Source: Conidiobolus incongruus B7586
Taxonomy: Eukaryota; Entomophthoromycota; Entomophthoromycetes; Entomophthorales; Conidiobolaceae
Direction: 5' to 3'
Assembly (NCBI GenBank): GCA_000697335.1
Contig: JNEM01012908.1
Location: 1-38,503 of the forward strand
Length of the DNA: 38,503 nt
How positions within the stretch are numbered: position 1 is the stretch's first letter; the number at the start of each line of letters is the position of its first letter. A program made the translations under genes and the position numbers. Under the pieces are notes generated by a model, which made no database searches, was not told the origin of the DNA, and saw only the letters and a program-made list of their open reading frames with translations. Positions 22,057 through 35,977 of this stretch are shown here, piece by piece.

Positions 22057-23775
22057 TTAATTTGTTGTTTCTGATTCTACATTTTGGTTATTAGACCTGG
22101 ATGAGCTATTTCCAAATTCTTTCCATGTAATATTATTCACACCGAAGAATCCTAATATTACTAAAACAGCTCCAATGTAATAGTATACAGATGGTCGTAC
22201 TCCATGAATAATGATTTCTCCAACAATAGAAATAGGAATCTAAAACAAGGTATAAAATATCAGTCACAGTGAATTATAAAATTGTATATTAATTGTATTA
22301 CTGTAAATGAAAGACCTAAGGTAACGACCAATGGTGAAGTCTATATAAATTGTAATTAAGATACGCATCGATTTTGAAATTATCAAGGTAATACTTACTA
22401 GCATAACAGCATATAGCCATAAATAATCAGATCTAGAGAAAATTGATTAAATTGAATTCAAATATTAATTAAAAAATAGTGAATTACAGAACTGTTCCTA
22501 ATAAAGCACCGATAAACAAAATTAACCAGATGGTACCATTTGGAGGGAAACTGAAAGGCTCGAATCCAGTGTAATGAATGATAGCAAATACAGGAATTAA
22601 AATGATCAAATTAATCAAACCAACGAAACCTAAGAATAATTGAGGATCTACCAATTCATCATCAACCTTGAGCTTTAAGAATGTAATATAAAGTCCATAG
22701 AATACAGATCCCAATAATGCTATCAAATCTCCAACAAATGAGTGATTGTTTCCAGAAGTATCTGAAGATTGAGAATCCAATAATGCAATGACGACTACAC
22801 CGGCCAAGCTGTAGAAAAAAGGTAAAATTTAGCCAATCAAATTGATGAATCATTCATTTATTACCTCACAGCAACTCCCAATAATTTGATTTTAGTAAAT
22901 TTTTCAACTTTGAAAAATGTTCCCAAAATAAGCGTGAATACCCCTAAAAATAAAAATCACAATAATATTAATAGTGAAAAAAAGCAATATTAAAAGGAAA
23001 AGTTACCGGAAGTAGAACTCAAAATAGTGCTACTGGCAACACTGGTTAAGGCAATTGATAAGTTACTGGACCAGTTGGCAATAAACCAAAGAATACAGAA
23101 TTGTAAACTTAACTTTGCGGTCTATAAAAAGTTCATAATTTTAATAATGACAAGGTATATAATATAAAATTATTATACCTCAAAATCAGAGAATTTTTCG
23201 CGTTTAGGTTGAGTTTTGGGATCTATATCTTCAACACAGGTAATATCATCATTTATATATCTAGTCTAAAAGAAATTTGTCAAATTATGTAAATTAGATC
23301 AATTTGAATAATTACCTCGGGATTAGTTCTAACTTCCATTAAAAGTGGGCTAAGGGTAGTTAATAGTTCATAGAAAAGGAATAACACACGTAAAGAAAGA
23401 AAACAGCATTGAGCAAATTAAGAGCAAGCACAAGAGCCAAGAGTGAATAAATTTAAAAAAAATATCCAAACATCAGATACAGAAAAAAAAAAATTAGTAA
23501 ACAAAATAATTTTACCTTGAAGCGTCTTCTACCTGCGAAGAATTTTTACCAACAAATTTTTTAATTAATCTGGTAGAATACACAATTACAAGATATAAAG
23601 AAAAACAACCAGTATTAAAATAAGTTAAGAAAAAGGGACGATTAAAGGACTGATCTTGAAATAAAAAACTGGTTAAAAATGAAGAACCAACCCATAGTAA
23701 AACAACACCTAACAAAAAGATGAGTCCTAGGATATATCTACTTCTTGGAGATTTAATATATTTTAATATGAACAT
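22057..23775 (-). CDS. SLC35F/YML018C-type drug/metabolite-superfamily transporter
   Basis: Multi-pass membrane transporter of the EamA/DMT fold, closest to yeast YML018C/Thi74 and animal SLC35F5; substrate unproven. Nine exons on the minus strand: 23516-23775, 23316-23349, 23179-23265, 23007-23121, 22865-22943, 22488-22808, 22399-22432, 22302-22340 and 22057-22239. All phases agree, giving 383 aa (yeast YML018C is about 390). Family landmarks in order: LGLIFLLGVVLLWVGSSFL in helix 1, RPFFLTYFNT, an acidic loop after SPLLMEV, then FCILWFIANWSSNLSIALTS, SVASSTILSSTSG, LGVAVSLAGVVVIAL, LLGSVFYGLYITFLK, FLGFVGLINL, GFEPFSFP, SDYLWLYAVML, TSPLVVTLGLSFTIPISI and a final helix before a polar tail. 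There are about ten helices. Several exons are only 34-39 nt. Family call is firm; localisation (vacuole, Golgi or mitochondrion) cannot be told. Confidence 0.93.
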
Positions 23776-25467
23776 TGTTTTAATATATTAAAAATTGGAA
23801 AGAGAGATGTAATCAAAATGTGACAAAATTCAACTCAGATTAATCAAATAAAATTATAATTTTCTCTTTTGGTTGAAAGGATAATTATCCTTTTATTCAA
23901 CCAAATTATCCACTGAATTTTAAATATTGGTGAGATGGAATATATATTTATATTATATATTTTATTTTATCCCATATTTTAACAAAGATATAGCGTTATT
24001 TGTGACCATATTATTCAACTATGTCGTGATTTTAATTAATGACAAATAATTACTTTATATTCACAACTCTTTTCTAATAAAAAAACAAATTTCCTGCTTA
24101 ATCCCATATTACGGTTTTCACATGAGTTATCTCAAAAATTTTAATTTAAAAGATTTAAAAACTATTTTGATTTAATTTAATTGTGGATTCAATAGGAGGG
24201 AAGATTGAATATTTTGCCAAAGTGGGATTTTTTTTATAAAATAAATATAATTGTTGTAACGAATACATAAATTAATAGTTTATATTATATCGATATAAAG
24301 TTAATTAATTAATTATATATACTATTCCAAAAGCTCAAAATATTGAATAAGATATGAATCTTTCAGGATTACAATATCAAAATACTTTATAATATTTAAA
24401 ATAAATATTTCCATATTTATATATTATCCAGTTAATATTAATAATATATTTTTAACTATTTAGCTTATGGTCATAATTTGAGATTTTAAAAGGAAAAATA
24501 AATCATTATTATTAATTTCACATATATAAGATCTATCTTGGAAGATTGTAATAAATTTGATTATCAATAAAAATGATGTATTTGTATTAATTTTATCTAC
24601 AAGATTTTAAATGAAACATTTGTATTAACAACAAAACTTCTATTATATAACAATACCATCAATTTATTATTGCTGCAATTTTCAATTGATAAAAATAAGT
24701 ATTAATTGATATTATAGAAAATAGATCAATTTTTCATTAATTACGAATCTGTCATAAGTTTTTAATTAATCGAATCATTAGTTATTCAAATTTTATTAGT
24801 AATCCATTTTCAAAGGATTATTAATTATATTATAAATATTATTATAGAATAAATTATACTTTTAAATTTATTTAAGTATAATTTTTACTATAACTTAGTG
24901 AATTTATTAAATAGATATAATATAAAATAATAATCATTTGATTATATATTATATTAGACTGTTATAAATATAAACAGTTAAAGGTTAAATACTATCATTT
25001 ATATTGTTTGAAAATTGAATAATTTGAATAAAATTCACAACTTTGAATATAGTTCTTAAGCAATTACTTGTATTTGAGATTATTCAATACATCTGTTGAA
25101 TTATTAAATTAATCAGACTATGGATTTTGGTAACTATGTTGCCTTTCAGTTAGTCTATTCCAAACCTTGAATTCATTCAAAATAAATTTTGCATACATTG
25201 AATTAAAATAAGCCTAAATAAATTGGATCTCATTTTAAGTAAAAAATCAATTTGAATATAGATGAAATATAAAATATTCGATATAGGTAAACATAATTAA
25301 TGGTTGAATTGGTATCAATCACGCCGTACCAATTGTTATTTTTCAATAGTACTTATTTAAATAACTGAAATACAATCTACACGTAATATTTGTTTATAAT
25401 TTCAAAGTGATACAATTCAAATTTGCAAATTTATTTTCAAAAATAAAATCGAACGTTATATTCAATT

Positions 25468-25470
<3 letters not shown>

Positions 25471-25499
<29 letters not shown>
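25471..25499. repeat. (TA)14 microsatellite
   Basis: Uninterrupted TA run of 29 nt in intergenic DNA. Seen directly. Confidence 0.95.
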
Positions 25500-25503
<4 letters not shown>

Positions 25504-25896
25504 ATAACATATTCATCTAAGCTATAATTATTATTTTTATATCGATACTATATTTAATTATTCATAAGGAGATAAATTATAATGAAGGTGATTGAATTCT
25601 AAAAGTTTGAAATTGATGTAAATATATTATACATTATAAATCTATTTATTATGATAATTAAGGATAGATAAGAAAAATCATTTATATATTATTATTAATA
25701 TTATTTATTTCAAACTTATATTACCCTAAAATTAAATCATTATATTTTCTTTTTCATTTTAAATCCATAAAAAAAATATATTAAAATTTTTATTATTTTC
25801 TTAAACTTTAATAAATTCAAAAAAAAATTTTTTTATCAACTTAGTTTCAATTAATCTTTAAATCAAAATTAAAAAGATATAAAAATGAAAAGTTTA

Positions 25897-25917
25897 ATAT
25901 ATATATATATATATATA
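25897..25917. repeat. (AT)10 microsatellite
   Basis: AT run of 21 nt in intergenic DNA. Seen directly. Confidence 0.85.
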
Positions 25918-26236
25918 ATCATATTATAATTTATTCAATAAAAATATGAAAAATGATAATTTATTTTTCTTATATTCAATTTTTTTATGTGATTAAAATA
26001 TAATTTTAAATTAAACTATTTTGAAATAGTAATATATATTATATAACTAGGATTAATTGAATAACTTATATATTTAAATTAATATTAGAATATAAGTTAT
26101 ATTATATAGTCTAGTTATATCTTAAGACTTAAATAATATTTTATTAATTTGTAATTAAAATAAATTTAATTTTATATATACTTATAGTTGAATTTTTTAG
26201 TTCAAAAATTAATTTTAACCTTTCTTTAAAAAACTG

Positions 26237-26257
26237 AATAATAATAATAATAATAAT
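26237..26257. repeat. (AAT)7 trinucleotide repeat
   Basis: Seven perfect AAT units about 215 bp downstream of the ATG13 stop. Seen directly. Confidence 0.9.
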
Positions 26258-26472
26258 TAATTGTTACAGAGATATAAAATATTGATAAATCAAAGATTTT
26301 GATAATTTTATTTAATTAATATGAATTTAATATTAATACATTAATATGTGGCAATCCATAAAATCAGAAAGAACGTTAGTTAATGATGCTATGGATAGTT
26401 ATCATGATTGATTTCATTATATTTGTATATGAAGAGAGATAATTTTTAGATCAAGAATTCTTGTATTATTAA

Positions 26473-28931
26473 TCAAGAAATATTGAGTTCGCTCATATCA
26501 AATAACAAAGAATCATCATGAATATTTTGGTTCTTTTCCTCTTCGTATTGAGTATCTGGTGTCACAGTAAGTGGGATGGTGTTGGCTTTCATTTTAGGAT
26601 AATGAAGCTGATCACTAGGTACAGACTTTGATGTTGACTTGGTGTTGTTGTGTTCGCTATGAATTCGAGATACGTTGAAACTACTTGGCATTGGACTACC
26701 AGCAAGGAAAAGGTGTTTTTGGTTGGAAGTAGGAATTTGCAGGGGGGAAGTCTGAGGATAGTTACTAGCTAAGTTTTGGTCTTCTGGTTCGTTAGCTGTA
26801 GGTGATTCTTCAACTTTCTGGGTAGTTGGAAAATTTAATGAAATGAGAGATGATTTGAGTTGTTGAAATTGGTCAAGCATCGCTTGAGACCGTGATAAAT
26901 CTACAGAAGTAGAACATTCATTGAAAAGTCTTAAAGGTTTCCTATTGTCAATAGCCTTAACCAACTCGCTGATATCATCTTCTTGAGAACTAAGGTCATA
27001 TGAAGATCCACCGGACCCTCTACGTGGATGACGGGATTTGAATTCATAAGACTCCCGACCCATAATCAATTTACCAGAGTTTGTTGATCTTGGATATCCA
27101 GAATCGGAATATTCAGTAATAATAGGGAATTTGATGCCAAATGAAGAGGAGAGTTTGGATGATGGTAAAGGTGATTCAGCACGAAATCCCGAAGCAGGAG
27201 ATGCTCTAGGAATATTAAATTGCACAGGATGAGGTGATCCTCTGTAATCTGTGCTATATGATTTATAGGATGAAGGTTGATTATGTGTAGAAGAGGGTGA
27301 TGAAGATAATGAAGGTGAGGCAACGTGTCCAGATGGCGATTTTCTTGTATACATAGTTAAATAAGACGGAGGTGAAGCTTTAAAGGATCCGTATGACCCT
27401 TGTTGCTTTTCATTAGCTAAGAATCGAGTCAAAGAACTCTCAGATCCCTGTGAACGAACAGAGTCAGGTATATTATATTTCTGGGATGAAACCGAAGATG
27501 GATTAGCAAAATGAGGTGGTGCATTACTAAGACGAGAATTCGAAGAGCCTTGACTGTCAATTCGAAGTTCTTGCTGAGATAAACCAGGAAATGACCCAGG
27601 ACTATTGGACGCATAAGATATCGGCGATGCCGTGCGATCATTTATTGAGTTCTATAACTTGTATTTAATAAATGCTTAATGATAATAAAAATATGAATTA
27701 CTTGTTGTGGTCTTGAATGTCTTGAATCAACGTGAATTTGATCATCATTTTGAAAACAGGAACTCAAGTAGTTTTCTCCATCCTCAACGAAAAAGTCACA
27801 TTTTTTTCTAGAAATCAAAAATAACTCAAGAGTGCTAAACACGAATAGGATTAGGAATAGAAATGAAAAGCTTATTGTTAAAATAACAATACCCTTGACT
27901 TGTTGTTAAACTTTGAAAGTGGTTTTGAGTACATTCAAGAATGCTTTGGTATTCTTTAGGAATATTATCTAATAAAAATATTTAATATTCTGTTGATAAA
28001 TATGTTGAGTTGAGTATAGCTTACCAATTCCAATCTCATTAGAGTGATTTGTTGTTTGGTATAAAAACCTATATCCAACTCTTAAACCCTTCGTTTTAGT
28101 TGATTTTAGTCGATTAAACAGACGATATGCTGGAAGAAGTCTAATATAAGTATCAAACGATTTAAAAAAAGAAATTGCTTGTTTGTAAAAAGTAATAGAA
28201 TCACTATTCGAATCAATTCTATCTTTACTAAATTAAAATGTTAGTTAGAATTTAATGAATATTGGTATTGAATACTCACTTTAGACGAAGACACCACTGC
28301 TCGATTAAAATAGAATCTTTTATATTATCATTTTTTTCAAAATTGTAAGGTTTGTTATTATTTTTTCCTAAATCAAGTTGGAATTTTTTCGTGCCACTAT
28401 CTACCAAATATATTACTTGATTGGAATTTAATTGAGAACAATCTAAATATATTTCCAAATACAAAGGAGGGACTGGTTCTTCCCGGAGGATAGCTTGACG
28501 CCAAGGCCGTGTATCATTCCTGTAAAGATCTATATCATCTAATTCCAAACTGAACTATAAAAATGATAAAATGATAAAATTAAAATTCAAAAATTAAATA
28601 ATATAAAGTATAAATAATTTACCCATCTATTAGGTCTTTTGTTTAAACTTAACCTCCGCTGAAGTCCCGAAGCGTTTTTAGTTTGTGTATAGTGAGGATG
28701 TGTAATTCGATGCTGAAGTATTATTTGAAATACTTTATTATAAAAATTCTAAAAGGAAAAGAAATTATATAAGAATCTGAAAAAAAAGTTTTGATACTAA
28801 AATTGAAATATTAATATTACTTGTAAAACATCTTCAATGGTGGCTTCATGGTCTTGAGTTTGATGTTGAGTCCTTGGAGAATGAGGTGGAGAATCCCAAG
28901 TCTTATTAGATACAGAACTTTTAGAATTCAT
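26473..28931 (-). CDS. ATG13: Autophagy protein ATG13 (HORMA domain, Atg1/ULK1 complex)
   Basis: Regulatory subunit of the Atg1 kinase complex; starvation and TORC1 control its phosphorylation and it starts autophagosome formation. Exons on the minus strand: 28821-28931, 28623-28748, 28280-28554, 28025-28227, 27893-27968, 27702-27834, 26473-27651. They join in phase to 700 aa. The HORMA domain occupies about residues 32-285: NFYNKVFQIILQHR, NRWFSLELDD, PPLYLEIYLDCSQLN (compare yeast PPLVVETYLDLRQLN), IEQWCLRL, SFDTYIRLLPAYRLFNRLK and VGYRFLY. The remaining 415 residues are Ser/Pro-rich and disordered, as expected for Atg1- and Atg17-binding tails. The protein ends in DDSLLFDMSELNIS, resembling an acidic-LLF-x-MS motif that I recall from fungal Atg13 tails. 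The short N-terminal extension (SPPHSPRTQ) looks phosphorylatable. It is divergent from ATG16, 2.25 kb away. Identity is firm. Confidence 0.95.
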
Positions 28932-31182
28932 TGAATAATTAAGACGAAATTATATTAATATAGTATTTTTTTTAAATTAACTTGGTATTATTCTTTATAA
29001 AAAAATAATATTAAAACTAATAATAAAATAAAAAGGTAAGTGACCCGTTTGAAACAGAGTTCAATATGATTGGATTAAAATAAATATTTAAATTGTGTTG
29101 TAAGTAAATGATAATATCATTCAACACTAAAAAAATCATTAAAAGAAAAAGGGCAATTTTTATATCTGACAATTTAATTGAATGTTTATGCTTAGAAATT
29201 CATTTTTCTTCAAAAAAAAACTTGAATTCAAGGGATAAAAGTCACCCATTTCAAATTAATACAATTTAATTATATATGATGGTTTGGGGAAATTTGTCGT
29301 GTTATTTGACATGTATGGCTATTGGTTAATAACTTCTCCTAAATTTAGCTTATTATAAAGTTTATATAAACTATTTATTATTTCATAAAAATCTTTAAAA
29401 AAAGCAATATTTAATAAGTTTTATATTTGTCTCAAGTTATAAGATCAAAGTATAACTATTAATACTACAAATTTAAGTAATAATTAAAAAATTAACAATA
29501 AAATAATTCCTATTGGACCCTGAATTATGCACATTAAATCAACTATTGGTGACCTAACTTGCATTATTTGATTTCAAATTAACACAAATTATTACTAATA
29601 TTCAAAATATTAGAATATTATCCAATCATAATATTATACGATATTAATTATTTTCGATTATTTACGATTATTTCTAAAATATTAATTTTATATTAACATT
29701 GATATAAACACAAGTATACTAAGCTCTAGTCATATTTATATTTTTTCTTATCAACATATCATAATTGGTTTCATTCTGCATCAATATCCTTTTCTTAAAA
29801 AAAGACTTTTAATTGGTATTTAAAATATATATATTTATCAAAATTTAATGAATTAACAATTTGAAAACTTGATACAGAATTACAATACTTATTTGTATAT
29901 AGGTAAACAATTTTTTTAGTTTTGAATTTTAATCTCTTTATTAAAGTATTGAAAATGCCAAGTAAAATTAAAATTGTATTTAATGATTCAAAAACTTAAC
30001 TAAATATTTTTCATTGTATAGATGAAATAAAGTCAGAAAATATAATTGAAATAAATTTCAAATTATTATGAAGATATAAATTAACTCCTCTATCATATAC
30101 ATGTATTTTGTAATGTATAGATATGATTTACACTTATTATTACGTAGAAACAATTTATTCATATTTGACTTTACCAAATAATCCAAATAACATATCAAAT
30201 GTGTAAAAATATTTGATTAATTAACTCATCTCAATTCACTCAGCACAAAAATCAAAAAAATATTTTTAAAGGCATATGGCTTTAGTCAAATTGTAGACTT
30301 GAACAATCAACTAATGGTAGTCAGAAATGTGGAATTTTGAGAGCAAAATATATTCATTTAAAGTACACCTTAGATTTCACAAAATTGATCCATATCCTCA
30401 ATTTAAAATATTTGCTAGCTAATAAAATTTTGATGTCCATCAAAATTAAAATTGTAAATATTTTTGCAATACTCTTAAATAAAATTTGATAATATTTAAT
30501 GAATGCTATTATATGATTAAATAAAATCGCAATTCTATCATTCATTCTATTTAAAAGGTTGAATAATTATGCACAGTTAATTTTATATATCGATTCAAAA
30601 ATTTAGTGAAATAAGAATAGTTTAAATATTAATAAAATTTATTAAAAATATATTTTTGAAAATATATTTCAAATGGTGTACTATTCTAATCTAACTTAGA
30701 AGAAATTATGTAATTATAAGAGAGGAGATTTGTAATTAATTTATGACTGGTAATTATTAAATTTAATCAAGTAAAATATTATGTAATCATACTATAATTG
30801 ATACCGTACTAATGTGATGATCTAATTAATAAATAGAATAATGAAATAATAAAATATCTATGTAACAAGGAAAAAAATATGAAAACTATCGTAGTTATAA
30901 TATTTTATTTAACAATGTCAACAATAATCCCTTATATTATCTTTAATTAAACTCACCCAATAAAATTTATAAAAGAATTTGAAATTTATACTCATAAAAC
31001 CAAATTTGAAATGAACAGATTCAAATAATAAATTGTTTCAAAGTCACTTCAAAACAAGTTAATTTTATTCAAGTAATATTTGCCTATTTCTTTTGTTTAA
31101 CTATTTTTATATCATTTATTAGTTTTTACTTAATTATTTATTGATTTATATATTGCTGAGTTATTTAATATATTAATTCAAG
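28932..31182. other. Intergenic region between divergent ATG13 and ATG16
   Basis: About 2.25 kb, AT-rich, with no gene visible. It contains CCAAT elements near each end: ATTGG at 29069-29073 (coding orientation for ATG13, about 140 bp upstream) and CCAAT at 30957-30961 (coding orientation for ATG16, about 222 bp upstream). A short minus-strand open stretch at 30354-30545 is Ile/Lys/Phe-rich and looks like chance. Confidence 0.5.
29069..29073 (-). promoter_or_regulatory. CCAAT box of ATG13
   Basis: CCAAT on the minus strand, about 140 bp upstream of the ATG13 start, in coding orientation. Weak on its own; supported by recurrence at neighbouring genes. Confidence 0.3.
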
Positions 31183-33766
<2,584 letters not shown>

Positions 33767-34352
33767 TGCTTGTGACTGTTTTATCAAATTTGAAAATTGT
33801 TGTTATTTGTATATTTAAATAAATGTTTTAAAATATTTTTAACTTATTTTTATGATGATGTTTTTTGATTCAGATCAATTGAAAAAAAATGTCTATTTAA
33901 TTTCTAAAAGTATATCTATTAAATTCATATTACTAATTCGTTTTATAAATATAATAAATACATCTATCTAAAATATTAATTTGAAGTGACAGGTAGATAA
34001 AAATTTCATGATTCATTGATCTAGAATGATTTGTAATATTTTAACGTATCAAATATATCTATATAAATATAAAAATTTCTTCGAATTGTTATTATATTAT
34101 TTAAAATTTCTGAATAAATATATATTTGATGAAATTAGCCTTTTTCATTAAAATTATCATGATTAGATGTTATTGATGTATTAGTAGTATTATTTTATGT
34201 CTGTTATTAAATTGATAATTATGAGTAATATGTGTGAAGGTTTGTATAGATTAAGAGCATTAACTCTCTAATTCAAGTGAATTTATATAACTATAATACC
34301 AATCAATGGATAATATTATGATAATAAATTAGTGATTGAATGTAGACTAAAT
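33767..34352. other. Convergent intergenic region between ATG16 and UGDH
   Basis: 586 bp shared by the 3' ends of ATG16 and UGDH. An AATAAA at 33818-33823, 52 nt past the ATG16 stop, is the likeliest poly(A) signal for that gene. Nothing else is recognisable. Confidence 0.6.
33818..33823 (+). terminator. Candidate poly(A) signal of ATG16
   Basis: AATAAA 52 nt after the TAA stop of ATG16. Well placed, but not statistically striking in AT-rich DNA. Confidence 0.3.
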
Positions 34353-35977
34353 TTACATTATAAGGGAAGGTTGACCAATTGTTTCCACTTGGAATCCGAT
34401 ACTCACTAGTCTTTGGGAATCTAGTATTAAGCGTCCATCGAATAGGAAAGCTGGTTGATTCATTCTGGAGTGAATGAGTTCCCAGTTGAGATGTTTGAAT
34501 TCTTCCCATTCTGTACAGATCACCACTGCATCGGATCCTTCACAAGTCTCCAAAGCTGAGTTATAAATGTGAAGGTGCTTTAAACTCGGATCAGCTTCAA
34601 CACCTGGCTGTGATAATTCTGAGTAGATCTGTTTCCTTTCAACTTGGGGATCATAAAGATTGATGCGAGCTCCTTCCTGCAAGAGAGTTTGGACAATGGT
34701 AATAGCAGCAGATTCTCTTGTATCACCAGTATTCTGTTTATATGCGAATCCCAATATGGAAATAGTCTTGTTGGACACTGTATGGAACATGGATGATACA
34801 ATTCTATTGATAAATCTTTCCTTTTGGTAGTCATTCATTTTAATCACTTGATGCCAGTATTCAGCTACTTGAGGTAAGTTATATTGTTCGCATAGATAAA
34901 CTAAACTCAAGATATCCTTCTGGAAGCAACTGCCACCAAATCCTACACTTGGTTTGAGGAATTTGGGACCAATTCTAGAATCGGTTCCACAAGCATAAGC
35001 AACTTCTTCAATATTGGCGCCAGTAGCTTCACAGAGAGCACTAAGAGAATTGATACTGGAAATTCTTTGAGCGAGCATTGCATTGGCAGCCTGAATTAAA
35101 TTTGAGTAAGGGAATTAAAAAAATCAAATGTAAGTTAAAATTACCAATTTTGAAAGCTCTGAAGACCAAAGATTCATAGTGATAATACGACTTCTATCAA
35201 TCCAATTTTCATACACATCGATTAATTCCTGTTGAGCTCTGAATCCATCTTCAGTCTGCATGCAACCAATAAGTACTCGATCAGGGTTCAATAAATTCTC
35301 AATAGCTGTTCCTTCTGCCAAGAATTCAGGGTTGGAAAGAATATCAAACTTTATATGTGGCGTTGAGTTTGAGATCAATATTCTTCTCATACTTTCAGCA
35401 GTTTTGCAAGGAACAGTAGACTTTTCTATCACGATTTTAGAAGATCTAGATACTTTAGCTATTCTACGAGTGGCTGCTTCGATATATCTAAATTAAATAA
35501 AAACAAATAATATTAATGATATTGGATTATAGCTACAATATGAAATGCTTACTTCAAATCGGGAGCACGTCCCTTACCAAGCCCAACCGATTTGGTAGGA
35601 GTATTCACAGATACGAAAATGATATCAGCTTCCAAAATAGCACTATCCACATCCGTTGAAAAGAATAAATTTTTGCCTCTACACTTTTTGACTATCTCAT
35701 ATAAACCAGGTTCATAGATAGGTAACTGATCCGAGTTCCAAGCATCGATCCTGCTCTGTGAAATGTCAACAATGGTCATTTTAATATGTGGACATTTGTA
35801 AGCAATGATTGAACAAGTGGGACCTCCTAACAAATAGTTAATATGTTTAATAAAATTATAAATCTAGAAGCTATTACCAACATAACCAGCACCAATACAG
35901 CAGATCTTTTTTGTAAAACCTGAATAATTACCATTGATAGGTTGAACTATTTCGTTTGTATCAATTGAAACCATCAT
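34353..35977 (-). CDS. UGDH: UDP-glucose 6-dehydrogenase
   Basis: Cytosolic enzyme (EC 1.1.1.22) that oxidises UDP-glucose to UDP-glucuronate with two NAD+; the product feeds glucuronan, UDP-xylose or capsule/wall polymer synthesis. Exons on the minus strand: 35878-35977, 35553-35826, 35145-35487, 34353-35090, in phase, 484 aa (human 494). NAD-binding motif GAGYVGGPT begins at residue 29, after a 24-residue N-terminal extension. Then come [69 protein letters not shown] (catalytic Lys and Asn region) and [10 protein letters not shown] with the catalytic cysteine at 294. The C-terminal UDP-binding domain shows [44 protein letters not shown] and AFLFDGR. Every catalytic landmark is present, so it should be active. 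Two adjacent ATGs start the gene; the first (35977) was chosen. A CCAAT box lies 89 bp upstream. Confidence 0.96.

Larger units (their letters stand above)
23776..26472. other. Intergenic AT-rich region
   Basis: About 2.7 kb between the start of the transporter gene and the end of ATG13. It holds TA microsatellites at 25471-25499 and 25897-25917 and an AAT run at 26237-26257, plus A/T homopolymer-rich DNA. An ATTGG (CCAAT on the minus strand) at 23926-23930 lies about 150 bp upstream of the transporter ATG. No gene, RNA or element is recognisable. Confidence 0.6.
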
